From Dromiciops gliroides (lineage: Eukaryota > Chordata > Mammalia > Microbiotheria > Microbiotheriidae): 64,000 nucleotides of DNA. Shown here in pieces: positions 11,273-23,245 of this stretch. Under the pieces are notes generated by a model, which was given only the letters and a program-made list of their open reading frames with translations, made no database searches and was not told the DNA's origin. The stretch spans positions 266,986,441-267,050,440 of the forward strand of contig NC_057862.1 of assembly GCF_019393635.1 (NCBI RefSeq), read 5' to 3'. Positions within the stretch are counted from its first letter, which is position 1, and each line of letters starts with the position of its first letter. The position numbers and the translations under genes are program-made.

Positions 11273-11699
11273 AGTGCTATCAATTACTTATATTGATACT
11301 AAGCCTAGATTAATTCAAATTTCACATTATGCCAAACAAATCTGAAAGTCTTAAAAAAAGGAAGGAACTGATTTACTTAGGTCTCAAATTGCAAGAATTT
11401 CCTGTATGTGGTAGAAAATATTACCACTGTGGTATTTGTAAGATTAATGCAATCAACTCACATTTATGAAGTTTCATTTCCTCATTTAGGAAAGTTTAAA
11501 CTCATTTCAAGAGAATACTGGAAATTGCCAATTTAAAAAAAATTAAGACAAAAAAGTATAGACCTTATAGAAAAGATCTAAGAGAAATTAGTTTACTACT
11601 ATATTAAAAACCAATTATTAAATTTAGACCCAGGCTTTTCTTCTTTATTTCCTAATTTAAGGCCCAGCTCTTCTAAAAAGTTAGTCTCTGAAAGTATGA

Positions 11700-12145
11700 C
11701 TGATTGATGAGATTGCCCTAGCCCTCAAGGAACATGCTCTGCAAAACCGGGTAGGACCCCACCCAACTTCTGTTTAGAGTGTAAAAAGAATCCAGTCCGG
11801 GTGAGTTCTTACCTGGGGGGAAAAGAGCTCCTCCATTATAGTTCAGGGTGACCCAGCCCATGAAGCAGAAAATCAACCATAGAGGTCTGGATGGAGACAG
11901 ATTCTCATCCAGATTGCTGGAGGTATATCATGTCTAATTCCTCATTAAATGTCCACCAATCAGGGTTGTTTTTCACTTGTCAGGAATATTTCCCTTTTAA
12001 AAAAAAATATTTAAGGCTTTCAGGCTTTCCATGGGTTTGTCTTTGTTTATAGAGAAACCACTGACCAATTTATTGATTGCTGGCTAATTAATAAATTGAT
12101 TATTAATTACCCAGAAACTCTATCTGGGGGTTTTCATTTGTAACA
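11700..12145. mobile_element. Possible LTR-like fossil
   Basis: A block ending TTTTCATTTGTAACA, with AATAAATTGATTATTAATTA upstream, has the look of an endogenous-retrovirus LTR. I could not find a matching target duplication or second copy, so limits, orientation and class are open. No internal retroviral sequence is seen beside it. Confidence 0.3.
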
Positions 12146-12499
12146 TTTCAAATGTTAAGACATTTGAAAAACTGTGTTTTAATTCTACTCAGAATCAAAA
12201 CACAGTATGAACCTGGACTAATTAAAATAGGAATGATTTTCCTAAAACAGCCCTTATGATATGCTATATCTTTCTAAAGGCATCAACCCTTTTATTTGTA
12301 TAGACACACCTATCTTATCTTCATTTCCAAGGCACTTACTTGGAAATTCAAAAAACTTTATATTGGATTCTAAGGTATAAAAAAAAAAACACCAAAAAAA
12401 TGCATATTACATTGTACTTGAAGTATATAGTAATATAGAACCTAACTTCCACACAACAAAGTTGTATGGGAAAATGTATTTAAAGGTCCAACTTGGTAT

Positions 12500-13439
12500 T
12501 GAAAGAATATTTTGAATGGCTAGCCTAATTTGGGGGGCTAATCTGACTGGGGTACTTAATCAGGGACTGCTGACTAACTGGCTATCTGACTGCATTTAAT
12601 TTAATATGGGCCATTTACAAAGTTTCACCACACTGCTCTATTCCCAAATTGATAAGCAAAATATTAAGAAGCCTCTTAACTAAATAATCAAAGCAGAGTT
12701 TATTTATGAGATACTATTGAAAATTAAGAATACAGGGAAATAAAATGTACAACCTGACTGCTTTCCTGCAGTCTCTTTCCCACCTGAACTTCTTGAATAC
12801 AATAAGGGCCTTAGCTGCCTCTCGCCTCAGGGCACTCAGGTACTTTATTCTAACTCCTCTTAATCTTCACTTTCTCCAACCTGTACCCAGCGCTGAACGC
12901 TTCTGTGCTCTCTGCTGCCTCCTGTTCTATCTGTCTGCTCCATCCTCTGCCGCCTTTGTCGCCCCTCTAACCTTGTCTGCCTCTCTTAATCTTGTCCGCT
13001 GGCCTTTCCTCCTCTTTGCTCCTAGTCCTGCGTTACTGTTTGTCTAGTCCCCCCTGACAGATCCTCTCCTCCTCTGCTGTCTAACTCCCAGGTCTATATA
13101 TACCTTTTCTTCTCTCCACTCAAATCTCGGGGCTTCCTGCGCCCCCACAGAACAAGCTAATCTGCCAGTCAGGGCTGCGGCTGGGGCTGGGGGGATGCTC
13201 CAGCATCACGTGCCTTACCAGAGCCCAGCCTGGACAAGCCCGGTATCTCTCAGATCCCTCCGCTCAGGTCAGAGGGAGCTGGGGCTTTTCCCCCCCAGCT
13301 GTCTGACCTGGCTATTGTACAGCCCACAGGGCTTTTTGGCTCAGCTGAAGCTAAGGAGGAGGGGAAGAGACCCTGAGGGCCTAAGGCTTTCTAATCTCAG
13401 CCTAAAGGTAGGGTCCCCAAATCAAAATAAATTTCCACA
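12500..13439 (-). mobile_element. Probable solo LTR, endogenous retrovirus class I type (fossil)
   Basis: About 940 bases read on the minus strand start TGTGGAAATTTATTTTG and end ATTCTTTCA, with TATATATA near 13095-13102 and an AATAAA signal near 12700 in the right order for U3-R-U5. The 4 bases GTAT occur immediately outside both ends (12496-12499 and 13440-13443), as expected for a 4-base target duplication. No gag, pol or env sequence adjoins it. The 100-codon frame at 12745-13047 is a by-product of this GC-richer block. Confidence 0.6.
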
Positions 13440-13631
13440 GTATCCCAGGAACATCTCCCTCTTCCCCTCATTTCCTATAATATTAGCAAATAAGCACTCA
13501 GTAAACTCCATTATATGGCTAACTCTGGGGACTGAGGATGTAGAGACAAAAAATAAGCATCCCTGCTTTCAAGGTACTAAGATTTTATCTGAAGGATAGA
13601 AACTCTCCAGGTTCCACGAATAATTGGGGAC

Positions 13632-13762
13632 AGTAAAATACATGGGGAAAAGAAATTCTGAAGCCAGTGTAACCCCTTTGGCTATTATTTTCTCCAGCTT
13701 CCACGTATCACCAGCTTCATTACAATAACCTATTGCTTCCAACCAAGTTTCTACCCTTCTCC
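13632..13762 (+). repeat. Direct repeat D1, copy 1
   Basis: From AGTAAAATACATGGGG through GAAGCCAGTGTAACCCCTTT to TTTCTACCCTTCT. Matched by copy 2 at 14792-14919 at roughly 90 percent by eye. Not a SINE known to me. Confidence 0.85.
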
Positions 13763-14189
13763 CATTCTTTTCTACCTGCCATCCCCCCTCCAAAAAAATT
13801 TCAGATTCCTTCCACCCATATGAAAAGCAAGAACTGAGTGAGCTTTTTTGATATTTCCCAAAGGCTTTTTTGTTGTGTTTTGTTTTTTACTGTATGCAAC
13901 AATCAAAAAGGAAGAGTCAAGGGATTAAAAATAACAAATAAGGATAAACGTTGTAAAGCTTCAAAATGTCTTTAAATTTCCTCGCATGTATTTACATGTA
14001 TAGAGAACTGGGGTACTGATCTTCTTCTATTAAACAACGATTTCTTTGTTAAATATTATTGATAGTTCTACACCCCACCCTCACTGCAGCAATCAGAAAG
14101 GCTTTTCCTATTCTCCCCATGGCTTTTTACATTTTGACATCATTTCCCCCTCCCCCACCAAAGAATGACTATACAGTTTGTCTTTGTTA

Positions 14190-14343
14190 TTTGTTAATGA
14201 TATTTAATTTTTTTAATTAACAAAAGCCTATGTTCTCTCCCTTCCACTCCAACCTCTCCCCTGCAATTTTAGAACAAAAGAAAAAAAAATCACGGTCACA
14301 AATATGTATAAGCAAACAAATGTCCACACTGGCTATGAGGTAT

Positions 14344-14404
<61 letters not shown>

Positions 14405-14790
14405 GAGAGAGGGAGGAAGAGGTGGGGAGAAACTGGGATGGAAGGAGGAGGATGGGGGGAGAGACTCTGATTTAGGTTCCATTTCCAAATCTCAAGGCAG
14501 TTAGTATGTTTTATCATTATTCCTCTGGAATCATGGTTGGGAATTACACAGATCAGAGTTCTTAATTTTTTCAAAGTTACTTGTCTTTACCATATTGCTG
14601 TCACTGTATAAATTGTTCTCCTTGTTCTGTTCACGTCACTGATTAAGTTCATATTAAGTTTCAGGTTTTTCTGAAACCATCTCCTTTATCATGTCTTAGA
14701 GTACAATAATATTCTATCACATGTATATACCATAATGTTCAGTCATTCCCAAATTATGGGCACTCAGATTCCCATTCTTTGCCACTTCAA
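14190..14790 (-). mobile_element. L1-like 3' end, minus orientation
   Basis: Plus-strand text parallels the reverse complement of L1 3' ends here: CTCTCCCTTCCACTCC, then ACAATAATATTCTATCACAT, GTTCAGTCATTCCCAAATTA. Diverged and interrupted by a TG repeat. Confidence 0.6.
14343..14402. repeat. (TG)n microsatellite, about 60 bases
   Basis: Nearly pure TG run. In the FERMT2 pre-mRNA (minus strand) it would read as a CA repeat. Confidence 0.97.
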
Positions 14791-14791
14791 A

Positions 14792-14919
14792 AAGTAAAAT
14801 AAACGGGGAAAAGGAATTCTGAAGCCAGTGTAACCCCTTTGGCTATATTTTCTCCAGCTTCCATGCATCACCAACTTCATTGCAACAACCTGTTGCTTCC
14901 AACCAAGTTTCTACCCTTC
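14792..14919 (+). repeat. Direct repeat D1, copy 2
   Basis: Same orientation as copy 1, 1.16 kb away. Both copies share GAATTCTGAAGCC-like and CCAACCAAGTTTCTACCC segments. L1-like minus-strand sequence and a TG microsatellite lie between the copies. Confidence 0.85.
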
Positions 14920-14974
14920 TATTCTATATCTATTATATGTATATTTATTTATATCTCTAGATTTTGTTTTGCTT

Positions 14975-16105
14975 AAGAATAATCCTTCTCTAGCAAGGAA
15001 TAATCAATCTGTCAGATCTAGAGAAGGGAAAAATTCATGACCAAACAAGAGATAGAGAGCATTACAAAATGTTAAATAGATACTTTTTATTATATTAAAT
15101 TAAAAAGCTTTTGCACAAACAAAACCAATACAACCAAGATCAGAAGGAAAGCAGAAAGCTGGGAAACAATCTTTACAGCAAGTGTCTGATAAAAGTCTCA
15201 TTTCTAAAATATTTAGAGAATTGAGTCAAATTTATAAAAATACATTCCTCAATAATATATTATTATAAGCCATTCCCCAATTCATAAATGGTCAAAGTAT
15301 ATGAAAGGTTTCAGATGAAGTCAAACTATCTATAGTTAGATGAAGTGCTCTAACTCACTTTTTTTTTTTTTGCAGGGCAATGAGGGTTAAGTGATTTGCC
15401 CAGGGTCACATAGCTAATAAGTGTCCAAACCAGGATTTGAACTCAGGTCCTTCTGAATCCAGGGCCAATGCTTTATTTACTTCTAACTCACTTTTGATTA
15501 GAGATATGCAAATTAAAACAACTCTGAGGTACCACCTCACACCTATCACATTGGCTAATATGATAAAAAGAAAATGATAAATGATGGAGAGGATGTGGAA
15601 AAACTGGGACACTAATTCACTGTTGGTGGGGTTATGAACTGATCCAACCATTCTGGAGAGTAATTTGGATATATCCAGAGGGCAACCAAACTGTGCATAG
15701 CTTTGATCCAGCAAAAGCAATATTAGGTCTATATCCCAAAGAGATCATAAAAAAGACAAAAGGACCTACATGTCCAAAAATATTTATAGCAGCCCTTTTC
15801 ATGGTGGAAAAATATTGGAAGTTGAGGGAATGCCCATCAATTGGGAAATGGCTTAACAAGTTGTGGTATATGAATGTAATGGAATGCTACTGTACAATAA
15901 GAAATAATAAGCAAGCAGATTTTAGAAAAACCTGCAAAGACTTGTACAAACTGAAGCAAAGTGAAATGAGCAGAAACAGGAAAACATACATAGTATCAGC
16001 AACATTGTGTGATGATCAAATATAGATTAAGTCATTCATGCTCTTCTTAGCAACACAATTATCCAAAACAAGTACAAAGGACTCGTGATGATCCATATAA
16101 AGAAC
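14975..16105 (+). mobile_element. L1 ORF2 3' part and 3' UTR
   Basis: Starts in ORF2 (AGAAGGGAAAAATTCATGAC, AAAAAGCTTTTGCACAAAC), passes GGATGTGGAAAAACTGGGAC and runs to the 3' UTR near 16100. Contains a SINE at 15363-15480. Confidence 0.88.
15363..15480 (-). mobile_element. tRNA-derived SINE, form B, 5'-shortened
   Basis: T-run, GCAGGGCAATGAGGGTTAAG, core, then ends at GGGCCAATGCTTTATTTAC without the CCACCTAGCTGCCCC end. TCTAACTCACTTT flanks both sides (about 15350-15362 and 15482-15494). Confidence 0.9.
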
Positions 16106-16390
16106 TGATGGACCAGAGCACAACCAAGGAGAGCAGTGACCTCTCCTTAGATCATACCACCTTGGAAGAACTGAAAACTTGACCCCCAGAACTAGCTCTG
16201 AACGCAGCAACACAAAAACCCCTGAAGTTTGGAATAGTGCTCCCTCCATCAGAGCCAAATTAACATAAAGTTTAAAGTCAAGAAACGGGCTAGATAATTA
16301 GCAAAAAACAAAAAAAGAACCTGATTATAGAAGGTAACTATGGTGACAGGAAAGATCAAAACACAAACAGAGGGAGGGGAAAACAGGATG
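16106..16390 (+). mobile_element. L1 5' UTR segment
   Basis: ACCAGAGCACAACCAAGGAG, GTGACCTCTCC, ACCACCTTGGAAGAACTGAA and ACTATGGTGACAGGAAAGAT match my memory of the marsupial L1 5' UTR. It sits between two L1 3' regions. Confidence 0.65.
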
Positions 16391-17640
16391 GAGGAAAATA
16401 TACAATAATAATAAATGTGAAAAAATGTTTACAGCAAATTTCTCTAGAAAGAGCCTCATTGCTCAACTCTAGAGAGAAGTGAATCAAATTTATGAGAAAA
16501 AAAAAAAAGCCGTGCCCCATAAGTGTTCAAAGGATATAAACAAGCAGTTTTCAGACAAAATAATCAAAACTATCTATAGTCATATGAAAAAAAATGTTCT
16601 AAATCACAACTGATTAGAGAAATGCCAATTAAAACAGATTAGCTAATAGAACAGAAAAGGAAAATCATAAATATTGGAAGGGATGTGGGAAAATTGAGAT
16701 ACTAAGGCACTGTGATGGAGTTATGAACTAATTCAACAATTCTGGAGAACAATTTGGAACTATGACCAAAGGACTATAAAACTTTGCATGCCTTTTGATC
16801 CAGCAAAACAAATGAGAAGTCTGTATCCCAGAGATTAAAAAAGAAAGAAAAGGGTCCATATGTACAAAAATATTAATAGCTGTTCTTTGTGTGGTGGCAA
16901 AGAATTGGAAATTGAGGGGATACCCATCAATTGGGGAATGGCTAAACATGGTATGGTTTATGATTGTGATGGAATACAATTGTACTACAAGAAATAATGA
17001 GAGGGGGGCAGCTAGGTGGCACAGTAGATAAAGCACCGGCCCTGGATTCAGGAGGACCTGAGTTCAAATACAGCCTCAGATACTTGACACTTACTAGCTG
17101 TGTGACCCTGGGCAAGTCACTTAACTCTCATTGCCCTGGGGGGGGGGGGATAATGAGAGGTATGGTTTCAGGAAACACTGAAAAAACTTGCATGAACTGA
17201 TAGAAAGTGAAATGAACAGAACCAGGAGAACAATGTACCAACAACAGCAATAATTTAATCATGATCGACTATGAAATGACTTGTTATTCTCAGCAATACA
17301 ATGATCCAAGACAATTTCCAAAGGATTTGTGATGAGGAACCCTATCAACCTCCAGAGAAAATACTAATAGAGTCTGAATGCCAAAAATTTCTTAAAACTT
17401 TATTTTTCTTGGGTTGGTTGGAGGTTGTTTTGGTCTGGGTTTTCCCCCCACAATATGACTAATATGGAAATACATTTTGCATGAATGCACATATATAATA
17501 ACATTTCTAATTGCTTGCCTTCTCAATGAAGGGGGAGGGAAAGGAAGGAGAGAATTTAGAACTCAAAACTTTTAAAAATTGCTTCTACATGTAATTGTTT
17601 AAAAATAAAATTAAATAAAAAAGGAAAAAAACAAAATGTT
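16391..17640 (+). mobile_element. L1 ORF2 3' part and 3' UTR with poly(A)-type end
   Basis: Late ORF2 landmarks through the 3' UTR, ending TTTAAAAATAAAATTAAATA near 17615. Directly follows a 5' UTR piece, so element 16106-17640 may be one internally deleted L1. Interrupted by a SINE. Confidence 0.85.
17004..17150 (+). mobile_element. tRNA-derived SINE, form B
   Basis: Full length with a G-run in place of the A tail. ATAATGAGAGG flanks both sides (16993-17003 and 17150-17160). Confidence 0.94.
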
Positions 17641-18769
17641 TAATTTTATTATGTACTTCAAAAAAATCATTGTAGGTAAAAGACATGCAATTTGACATGC
17701 ATGCTGATGTTTATCATGTTCTGCATGACTATGTGAAAGGCTTTTTTTTTCCTTTTCAAAAAGACAATACAATTACAATTTACTTTTGGGAATCTCATTT
17801 CTAATAAGAACAATCCCCAACCACAAATACAATATTCTTTGTACTGCTAGTATGTTACAAACTCCAGACTTCATTCTAGTCTGTCCACTGAAGGATTTTT
17901 TATGTAGTAACACACTTCAAATTCTATAATGTAAAAATCAAAGATAAAATCAAATGCTATACATAAATTTTAATTCCGAAATGATTTATAGGAATATTAT
18001 TCAAAAGAGTTTGGCCTATCTTCATATGAAAAAAATCACACAGGTTAAAAAACAATGTGTATAGTGTATTCAGTTGCATACAAAACCTAAAGAATATTTA
18101 TATCTTGGAAAAGCATTCCAAGTGAACAATGAATCCCAGAACTGAATAGGAGAAAAATGAGTTGGATTACTTTTTCATAATATTGTGTAGTTCTATTAAA
18201 GACTTGTGTCTTCATATATTGTATCTACTAAAGACTTGTATAGTTCTATTAAAGACAGGTTTCTACTTGAAACAAAGGCCCTCCTTTTTAACATCTATTG
18301 TTTCCCATGAAGATATATGTATGCAAGTCACAGAGTATAAGCCTCTCCAAAAATTAACTTATGAGTCATTCAAAAGACCAACAAAGTCACATTGTAGTCA
18401 AGTATGTTTGCAATTTATTATAAGTAACAAACTGTGTTGGACAAAAGGCATATAAAATCATCAGGAGCATGTGCGAGTAAAAAAGGAGACTCAGTCAATC
18501 ATGTGATATGAAACAGAACCAATGGAGAATCCATATACTTTGCTTATATTTATGCAATATCAAGAGATTTATTGGAAGGTCCCAAACCTACAAGGAGTCT
18601 CTGTTGGGAATTTACAAGAAGCCAAGGTCAGTCTTACTGGCACAGATAGGTTACACTTGTAAAAATTTTGGAGGGTGCAACCCAGATCATTTAAATCAAA
18701 ATTCAATGATAGTAATACTGTGTCATACAGATAATTCTGGATATTGGAAGGAAGCAGAATATACTACAA
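17641..18769. other. Intronic sequence, no repeat recognised
   Basis: Single-copy looking. A small internal repetition (TTCTATTAAAGACTTG, CTACTAAAGACTTGTA, TTCTATTAAAGACAGG) lies at 18190-18260. No exon or RNA gene is seen. Confidence 0.5.
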
Positions 18770-19025
18770 AGAAGAGTGGACTTAAGAGTCAGAAAACCTG
18801 AGATGGAGTCCTCAATTCTTACTATGTGGTCATAAGTAAGTGACTTGATCTTTCTAAGCTTCAATTTGCTCTTCTGTGAAATGGGGGGGGATAACATTTG
18901 CACTACCATGTACCTATATACATACATATATATATATATGTATTTCCATTATTTCATATGTGTCTTTGTACCTTCGGTGTCTAGCATAATGTAGACATTT
19001 AATAAATGCCTCTTGATTGTCTGAC
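18770..19025 (+). mobile_element. MIR/THER-type CORE-SINE relic
   Basis: TTAAGAGTCAGAAAACCTGA, then TCTTCTGTGAAATGGG and a tail TCTAGCATAATGTAGACATT TAATAAATG follow the MIR/THER plan. An AT repeat at 18914-18940 interrupts it. Confidence 0.6.
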
Positions 19026-19559
19026 AAATAAATTAATTTTAATTGCCATTATAGTTATCCTGGGTTCAAAATGTAAAAGATAACATTTGATGAACTTAAC
19101 AAAAAATAATCTAAGCTCCAATTAAATAAGAAATCATTGCTACTCTATACTAAGGTATTATTTAGTTTGATGGATTATTTCAATAAGGCAAGTGCTTCCT
19201 TTTATGATATAGATTATAGCTTTGTAACAAAGCTATCCTGAGGGGTTGATGACAGAATAGGAAAGTTAATCTCATACCAAGGTATTTTTGTTAACATTAA
19301 GTTCCATTGGATACATCTAAAATAGTGTCCATTATGGTTACAACTCTGGAACAACTGACATCCTAACTACTAACTCCAAAGGCATTTCTTTGGTCTTTAT
19401 GTTCTTGACCTCTTTGCAATTCTATACCCTTTACTACCATGAAATATGTTCTCCCTCAGCTTCTGAGATACAATATCCCCTAATTCCCCTACCTCTCTAA
19501 TTGTTCCTTCTGTTTCCTTTACTAGTCCTCTTATGTTGTTCCTGACCCTTTAATCCTTT

Positions 19560-20160
19560 GGAAATACTCCCATCCATTCTTGGGTTTCTCTCCTCTCTCA
19601 ACTCTCTCCCTTGGCAATATTATTTGCTCCCCACATATTCAACATCTACACTACTCTATGTAGATGCGTACCGAATTTTTCTCTAATCCTGACCTCATCC
19701 TACCCCCTATCTCCAACTATTTACAAGATCTTTCTATCTAGCTCACCATCATCTCAAAATAAACATGTCCCAAATCATCCTCATTATGTTTCCCTGTAAA
19801 CATCTTCTTTCTGACTTCCTTTTTTCTGGACCAGATCACTGCTATGGGGAACTTGCTATACAAATATAGTGAGGCTCCTGCTTTTCTACTTAGAAAGTTG
19901 AGGATTGGTGGGAGAAAGGTCTAAGAGACTAAATAACCTACTCATAGACATATAATCCATTTATATCAGAAGTAGGACTTGATTATGTCTTCTTGACTGA
20001 GTTGGCTATCATTATATCACAATGCCTCTTTCTTCTAACCTCCTAATTTCATGTAAATGGGCTTCTGCATTCACAACCTGGGAGTTATTTTTTACTCTTC
20101 CCTTTCATCCAATCATGTTCCAAGTCCTGTCAACTATACTTCCACATGACTTGTCAAATC
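19560..20160 (+). mobile_element. L2/CR1-clade LINE fragment
   Basis: The pyrimidine-rich plus strand parallels the L2 reverse-transcriptase 3' region also seen at 29300-29560, with CTCATTATG-type and AACCTGGGAGTTATTTTTTA (Asn-Leu-Gly-Val-like) phrases. Old and heavily broken. Confidence 0.5.
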
Positions 20161-20164
20161 AATT

Positions 20165-20700
20165 AAGATTTTTTTAAACCCCTTACTTCATACTAGGCAC
20201 TATGCTAAGCACTGGGGACACTAAGAAAGGCAAGGAGCTCATATTCTAATGGAGGAGACAACATATAACTAACTCTATACATAAAAGATATATTCAGTGT
20301 AAAGGTAAGGTAATCTCAGAAGGAAGGCAGTAGCAGAGGGTGGGACTAAGAAAGTCTTTTTGCACAAGGTCGGATTTGAGCTGAGTCTTAAAGAAGGCCA
20401 GGAAAGCCAAGAGGCAAATGTGAAGAGGGAGAGCATTTGAAGCTTGGGACACAACCAATAAAAAGGCAGAGTTGGGAGATAAGAGTGTCATGGTTGAAAA
20501 AATTAGGCCAGTGTTGCTCCAGAGTATGTGGAAAAAAGTAAAGTATAAAAAAACTGAAAAGGCGGAAGGGGCTATGCTGTGACAGACTCTAAATGCCAAA
20601 TAGATCCTGGATGTAATAAGGAGCAACTGGAATTTATTGAGTAGGAGGATGGAGAGGGGTTGTGATACAACCAAACCTGAGATTTAAGAAAATCTCTTTG
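20165..20700 (+). repeat. Ancient repeat family R1 (copy 2), first part
   Basis: CACTATGCTAAGCACTGGGG, GGAGCTCATATTCTAATGGA, AAGAAGGCCAGGAAAGCC, AGACTCTAAATGCCAAATAG. Split by the L1 at 20701-21284 and resumes at 21300-21370 (GGGAGATCAACAAGG). Confidence 0.55.
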
Positions 20701-21284
20701 GATATCCCCCAAAAGAGAAAAAGACCTATCTGTACAAAAATACTTACAACAGCTCTTTTTGTGGTGGCTAAGAATTGGAAATCAAAGATGCATGATGGAA
20801 TGTTATTGTGCTATAAGAAATGACAAGCATGTTGATTTCAGAAAGGCCTGGAAAGACATGTATGAATGAATCTATAGTGAAGCGAACAAAAGCAAGAGAA
20901 CATTGTACAAAGAGACAGCAATATTGTTTGATGAAAAACTGTGAATGACTTAACTTTTCTCAGCAATGCAATGATCCAAGACAATTCCAAAGGACTAATG
21001 ATGAAGCATATTATCCACCTCCAAAGAAAGAACCAATATTGATTGAACATAGACTGAAGTATGCTATTTTTCACTTTCTTTCATTTCTTTCCCTTTTATT
21101 CAAGTTTTCTTATACAAAGTGACTAATATGGTAATGTTTTACATAACTGCATATATATATGTATATATATATATATATGATTTCTTCCAGCTTCAGGGAG
21201 GGGTGAGGGGAAGAAGGGAAGGAGGGATAAAATTTGGAACTCAAAACTTTAAATAAAAATGTTTATTATTAAAAAAAAGAAAGA
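20701..21284 (+). mobile_element. 5'-truncated L1 insertion with target duplication
   Basis: L1 3' end only, ending in an A-rich tail. AAGAAAATCTCTTTG is present at 20686-20700 and perfectly at 21285-21299, dividing the R1 repeat. Confidence 0.93.
21150..21178. repeat. (AT)n microsatellite in L1 3' UTR
   Basis: Short AT/GTAT run within the L1 3' UTR. Confidence 0.85.
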
Positions 21285-21544
21285 AAGAAAATCTCTTTGT
21301 CAGCCAACGGATTAGAGTAAACAGAGACTTAAGGAAGGGAGATCAACAAGGTTATTGCCACCACCCAAGTACAAGGCCTTCATGACTACCCACTTAGATT
21401 ATTTCAAGTTTTCTTATAGGTCTTCCTACTTCCACTCACGATCTGGTGCTTTCCCGCTTTTCCAACCTTTTCTTGTAGGACTCCAAGTATTTACTATTTG
21501 TGTTCCAGCCAAAGCATCCTCCCCCAAAATACACACCATACACA

Positions 21545-21545
<1 letters not shown>

Positions 21546-21598
<53 letters not shown>
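21546..21598. repeat. (CA)n microsatellite
   Basis: About 53 bases of pure CA. It would be a UG repeat in FERMT2 pre-mRNA. Confidence 0.97.
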
Positions 21599-21600
<2 letters not shown>

Positions 21601-21626
21601 CCTCCATTCTTTTGGCCAAACTATTC

Positions 21627-21725
21627 CCAATACCTGTAAAGTCTTCTCTCCCCCTGCTGACCTGCTGAATTCTTCCCGATACCTGTAATGTCTTCTCTCC
21701 CCCTGTTGACCTGCTGAATTCTTCC
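21627..21725 (+). repeat. 50-base tandem duplication
   Basis: Two adjacent units share ATACCTGTAA, GTCTTCTCTCCCCCTG and TGACCTGCTGAATTCTTCC with only a few differences. Confidence 0.9.
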
Positions 21726-21790
21726 TTATTCTTCAAAGCCACAATAAAGTTCTACCCCTACAGGAAGCTTTCCCTAACTGTGATCCCCCT

Positions 21791-22640
21791 ATTAGACTAA
21801 ATTCTTTGAAAATAGAGAAACTTTAAAATAAACTAAATCAGTTATTATTACCATTTAAACTTTTTATCCACTCCAAACTTTAGCACAGTGCTGTATGAAC
21901 AATATTCTACATATCTATATATATCACCCCAACAGCAGCTTAGTTCATTTTATGAAACAAATATGACTCCTCTTAAAACTGATTTTTCTAACAAGGGCCA
22001 CTTATTAAAAGGACAAGAATCCCTGTTGCAAACATTTGTTTCCTTTGAAGAAAAGGAAATCAAAGATAATTATATTTGTTCTTTCTTTCCTTAACTTCAA
22101 ATACTAATCTAATATTAGTGTTAGATGGTGAGGGCCACAATTTATAAACATTAGTAAATAATTGATTATTGTCTGTGCTTAAAGAAGACCAAAATAACAC
22201 CCACTTGTGGGGATCAAGGTACAGTATGTCCAACTTTGGATGATGAGACCAATACAAGTTTGGAAGGCTCTACCACAGATTGGGCACAATAGTCCATGTG
22301 AACATTTGGAGTGGAGATGTCTCTAAATTTGCACATTTCACGTTTCTTTCGAGCTACTGTAATTCTGCTTTGCTCAAAGAGCACAGAACCTTCTTTGCTG
22401 CAGGAATGCCATGTTGAGTGGTCCTGCACCAGTGTGTTCCTGTTTATAGTTACAATCTTAATCACCAATATTTTGACCAGACCAATTAGTAGGTAGGTGT
22501 TAGATGTTAGAAGATGTTAGGTCAATTTTTTGACAGAACTTAATAAAATCAAATTTCCAAATGGTCACATCAGACAACTGTTCTAAAACTATTCTTGGAG
22601 CCCACTAGAAAGAAGCAACATCCTTACAAATGAGTCCTCT
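21791..22640. other. Intronic sequence, nothing assigned
   Basis: No coding, RNA or confident repeat signal. The stretch 22160-22480 could be an old repeat I cannot name. Confidence 0.4.
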
Positions 22641-22990
22641 TTGTAAAAAGATTCTTATTGATATTTCTCACCTTTCCTAATCTTGTCCTGTCCTCTCTCT
22701 TCTGTGCCTTAGTTTAAATTGTCCCTTATTTTTGAAATAGACTCCTCTCCCCAAGTTTGACTAATGCTTTTCAAGGGCAAGCTCACGTACTACCTCTTCT
22801 ATGATGTTTACCTCGATACTACCAACTATAAATGATATGTCTTTCATCGAAACTTTTAGCATTTTATTTAGATTTTTCTCTACCACTTAAATTAATATGG
22901 TATTGTATTTATTTTTGCCCATGCCTCATCTTCCCTCCTAAATCCATAAGATTCTTCAGAGCAGGGATACAGAACTTAATATTTGTTGAA
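22640..22990 (+). mobile_element. L2-like 3' fragment
   Basis: Weak parallel to the L2 3' end: AAGGGCAAGCTCACGTACTA, CTTCTATGATGTTTACC, and ATTCTTCAGAGCAGGGAT. Confidence 0.4.
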
Positions 22991-23150
22991 TTAAATTAAA
23001 ATTCCTTGAATATAGTTCAAAATACACCCATAGTTATTCTGGATTCTACCCTATGCAGCCAAGTTTCAATGTGCTGAGAATTCAGTTGACTCCTTCCAGT
23101 ACACCTAACAATTCCTACTATTCAACATACAACTTACTTGTGATAAACTC

Positions 23151-23245
23151 TTTTTTTTTTTTTTTTGGTGAGGCAATTGGGGTTAAGTGACTTGCCCAGG
23201 GTCACACAGCTAGTAAGTGTTAAGTGTCTAAGGCCGGATTTGAGT
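23151..23245 (-). mobile_element. 5'-truncated tRNA-derived SINE, form A
   Basis: T-run, GTGAGGCAATTGGGGTTAAG, core, then ends abruptly at AGGCCGGATTTGA. GTGATAAACTCTT on both sides shows it inserted already truncated. Confidence 0.92.

Larger units (their letters stand above)
21370..21790 (+). mobile_element. L2-like LINE pieces with CA repeat
   Basis: TTAGATTATTTCAAGTTTTC resembles the L2 Asp-Tyr-Cys-Asn-Ser region, and ACAGGAAGCTTTCCCTAAC the L2 3' end. A CA run and a 50-base tandem duplication lie inside. Confidence 0.5.

Noticed and set aside
12745-13047. 100-codon frame with leucine/alanine-rich composition
   Set aside because: It lies wholly within the probable LTR and shows no family resemblance.
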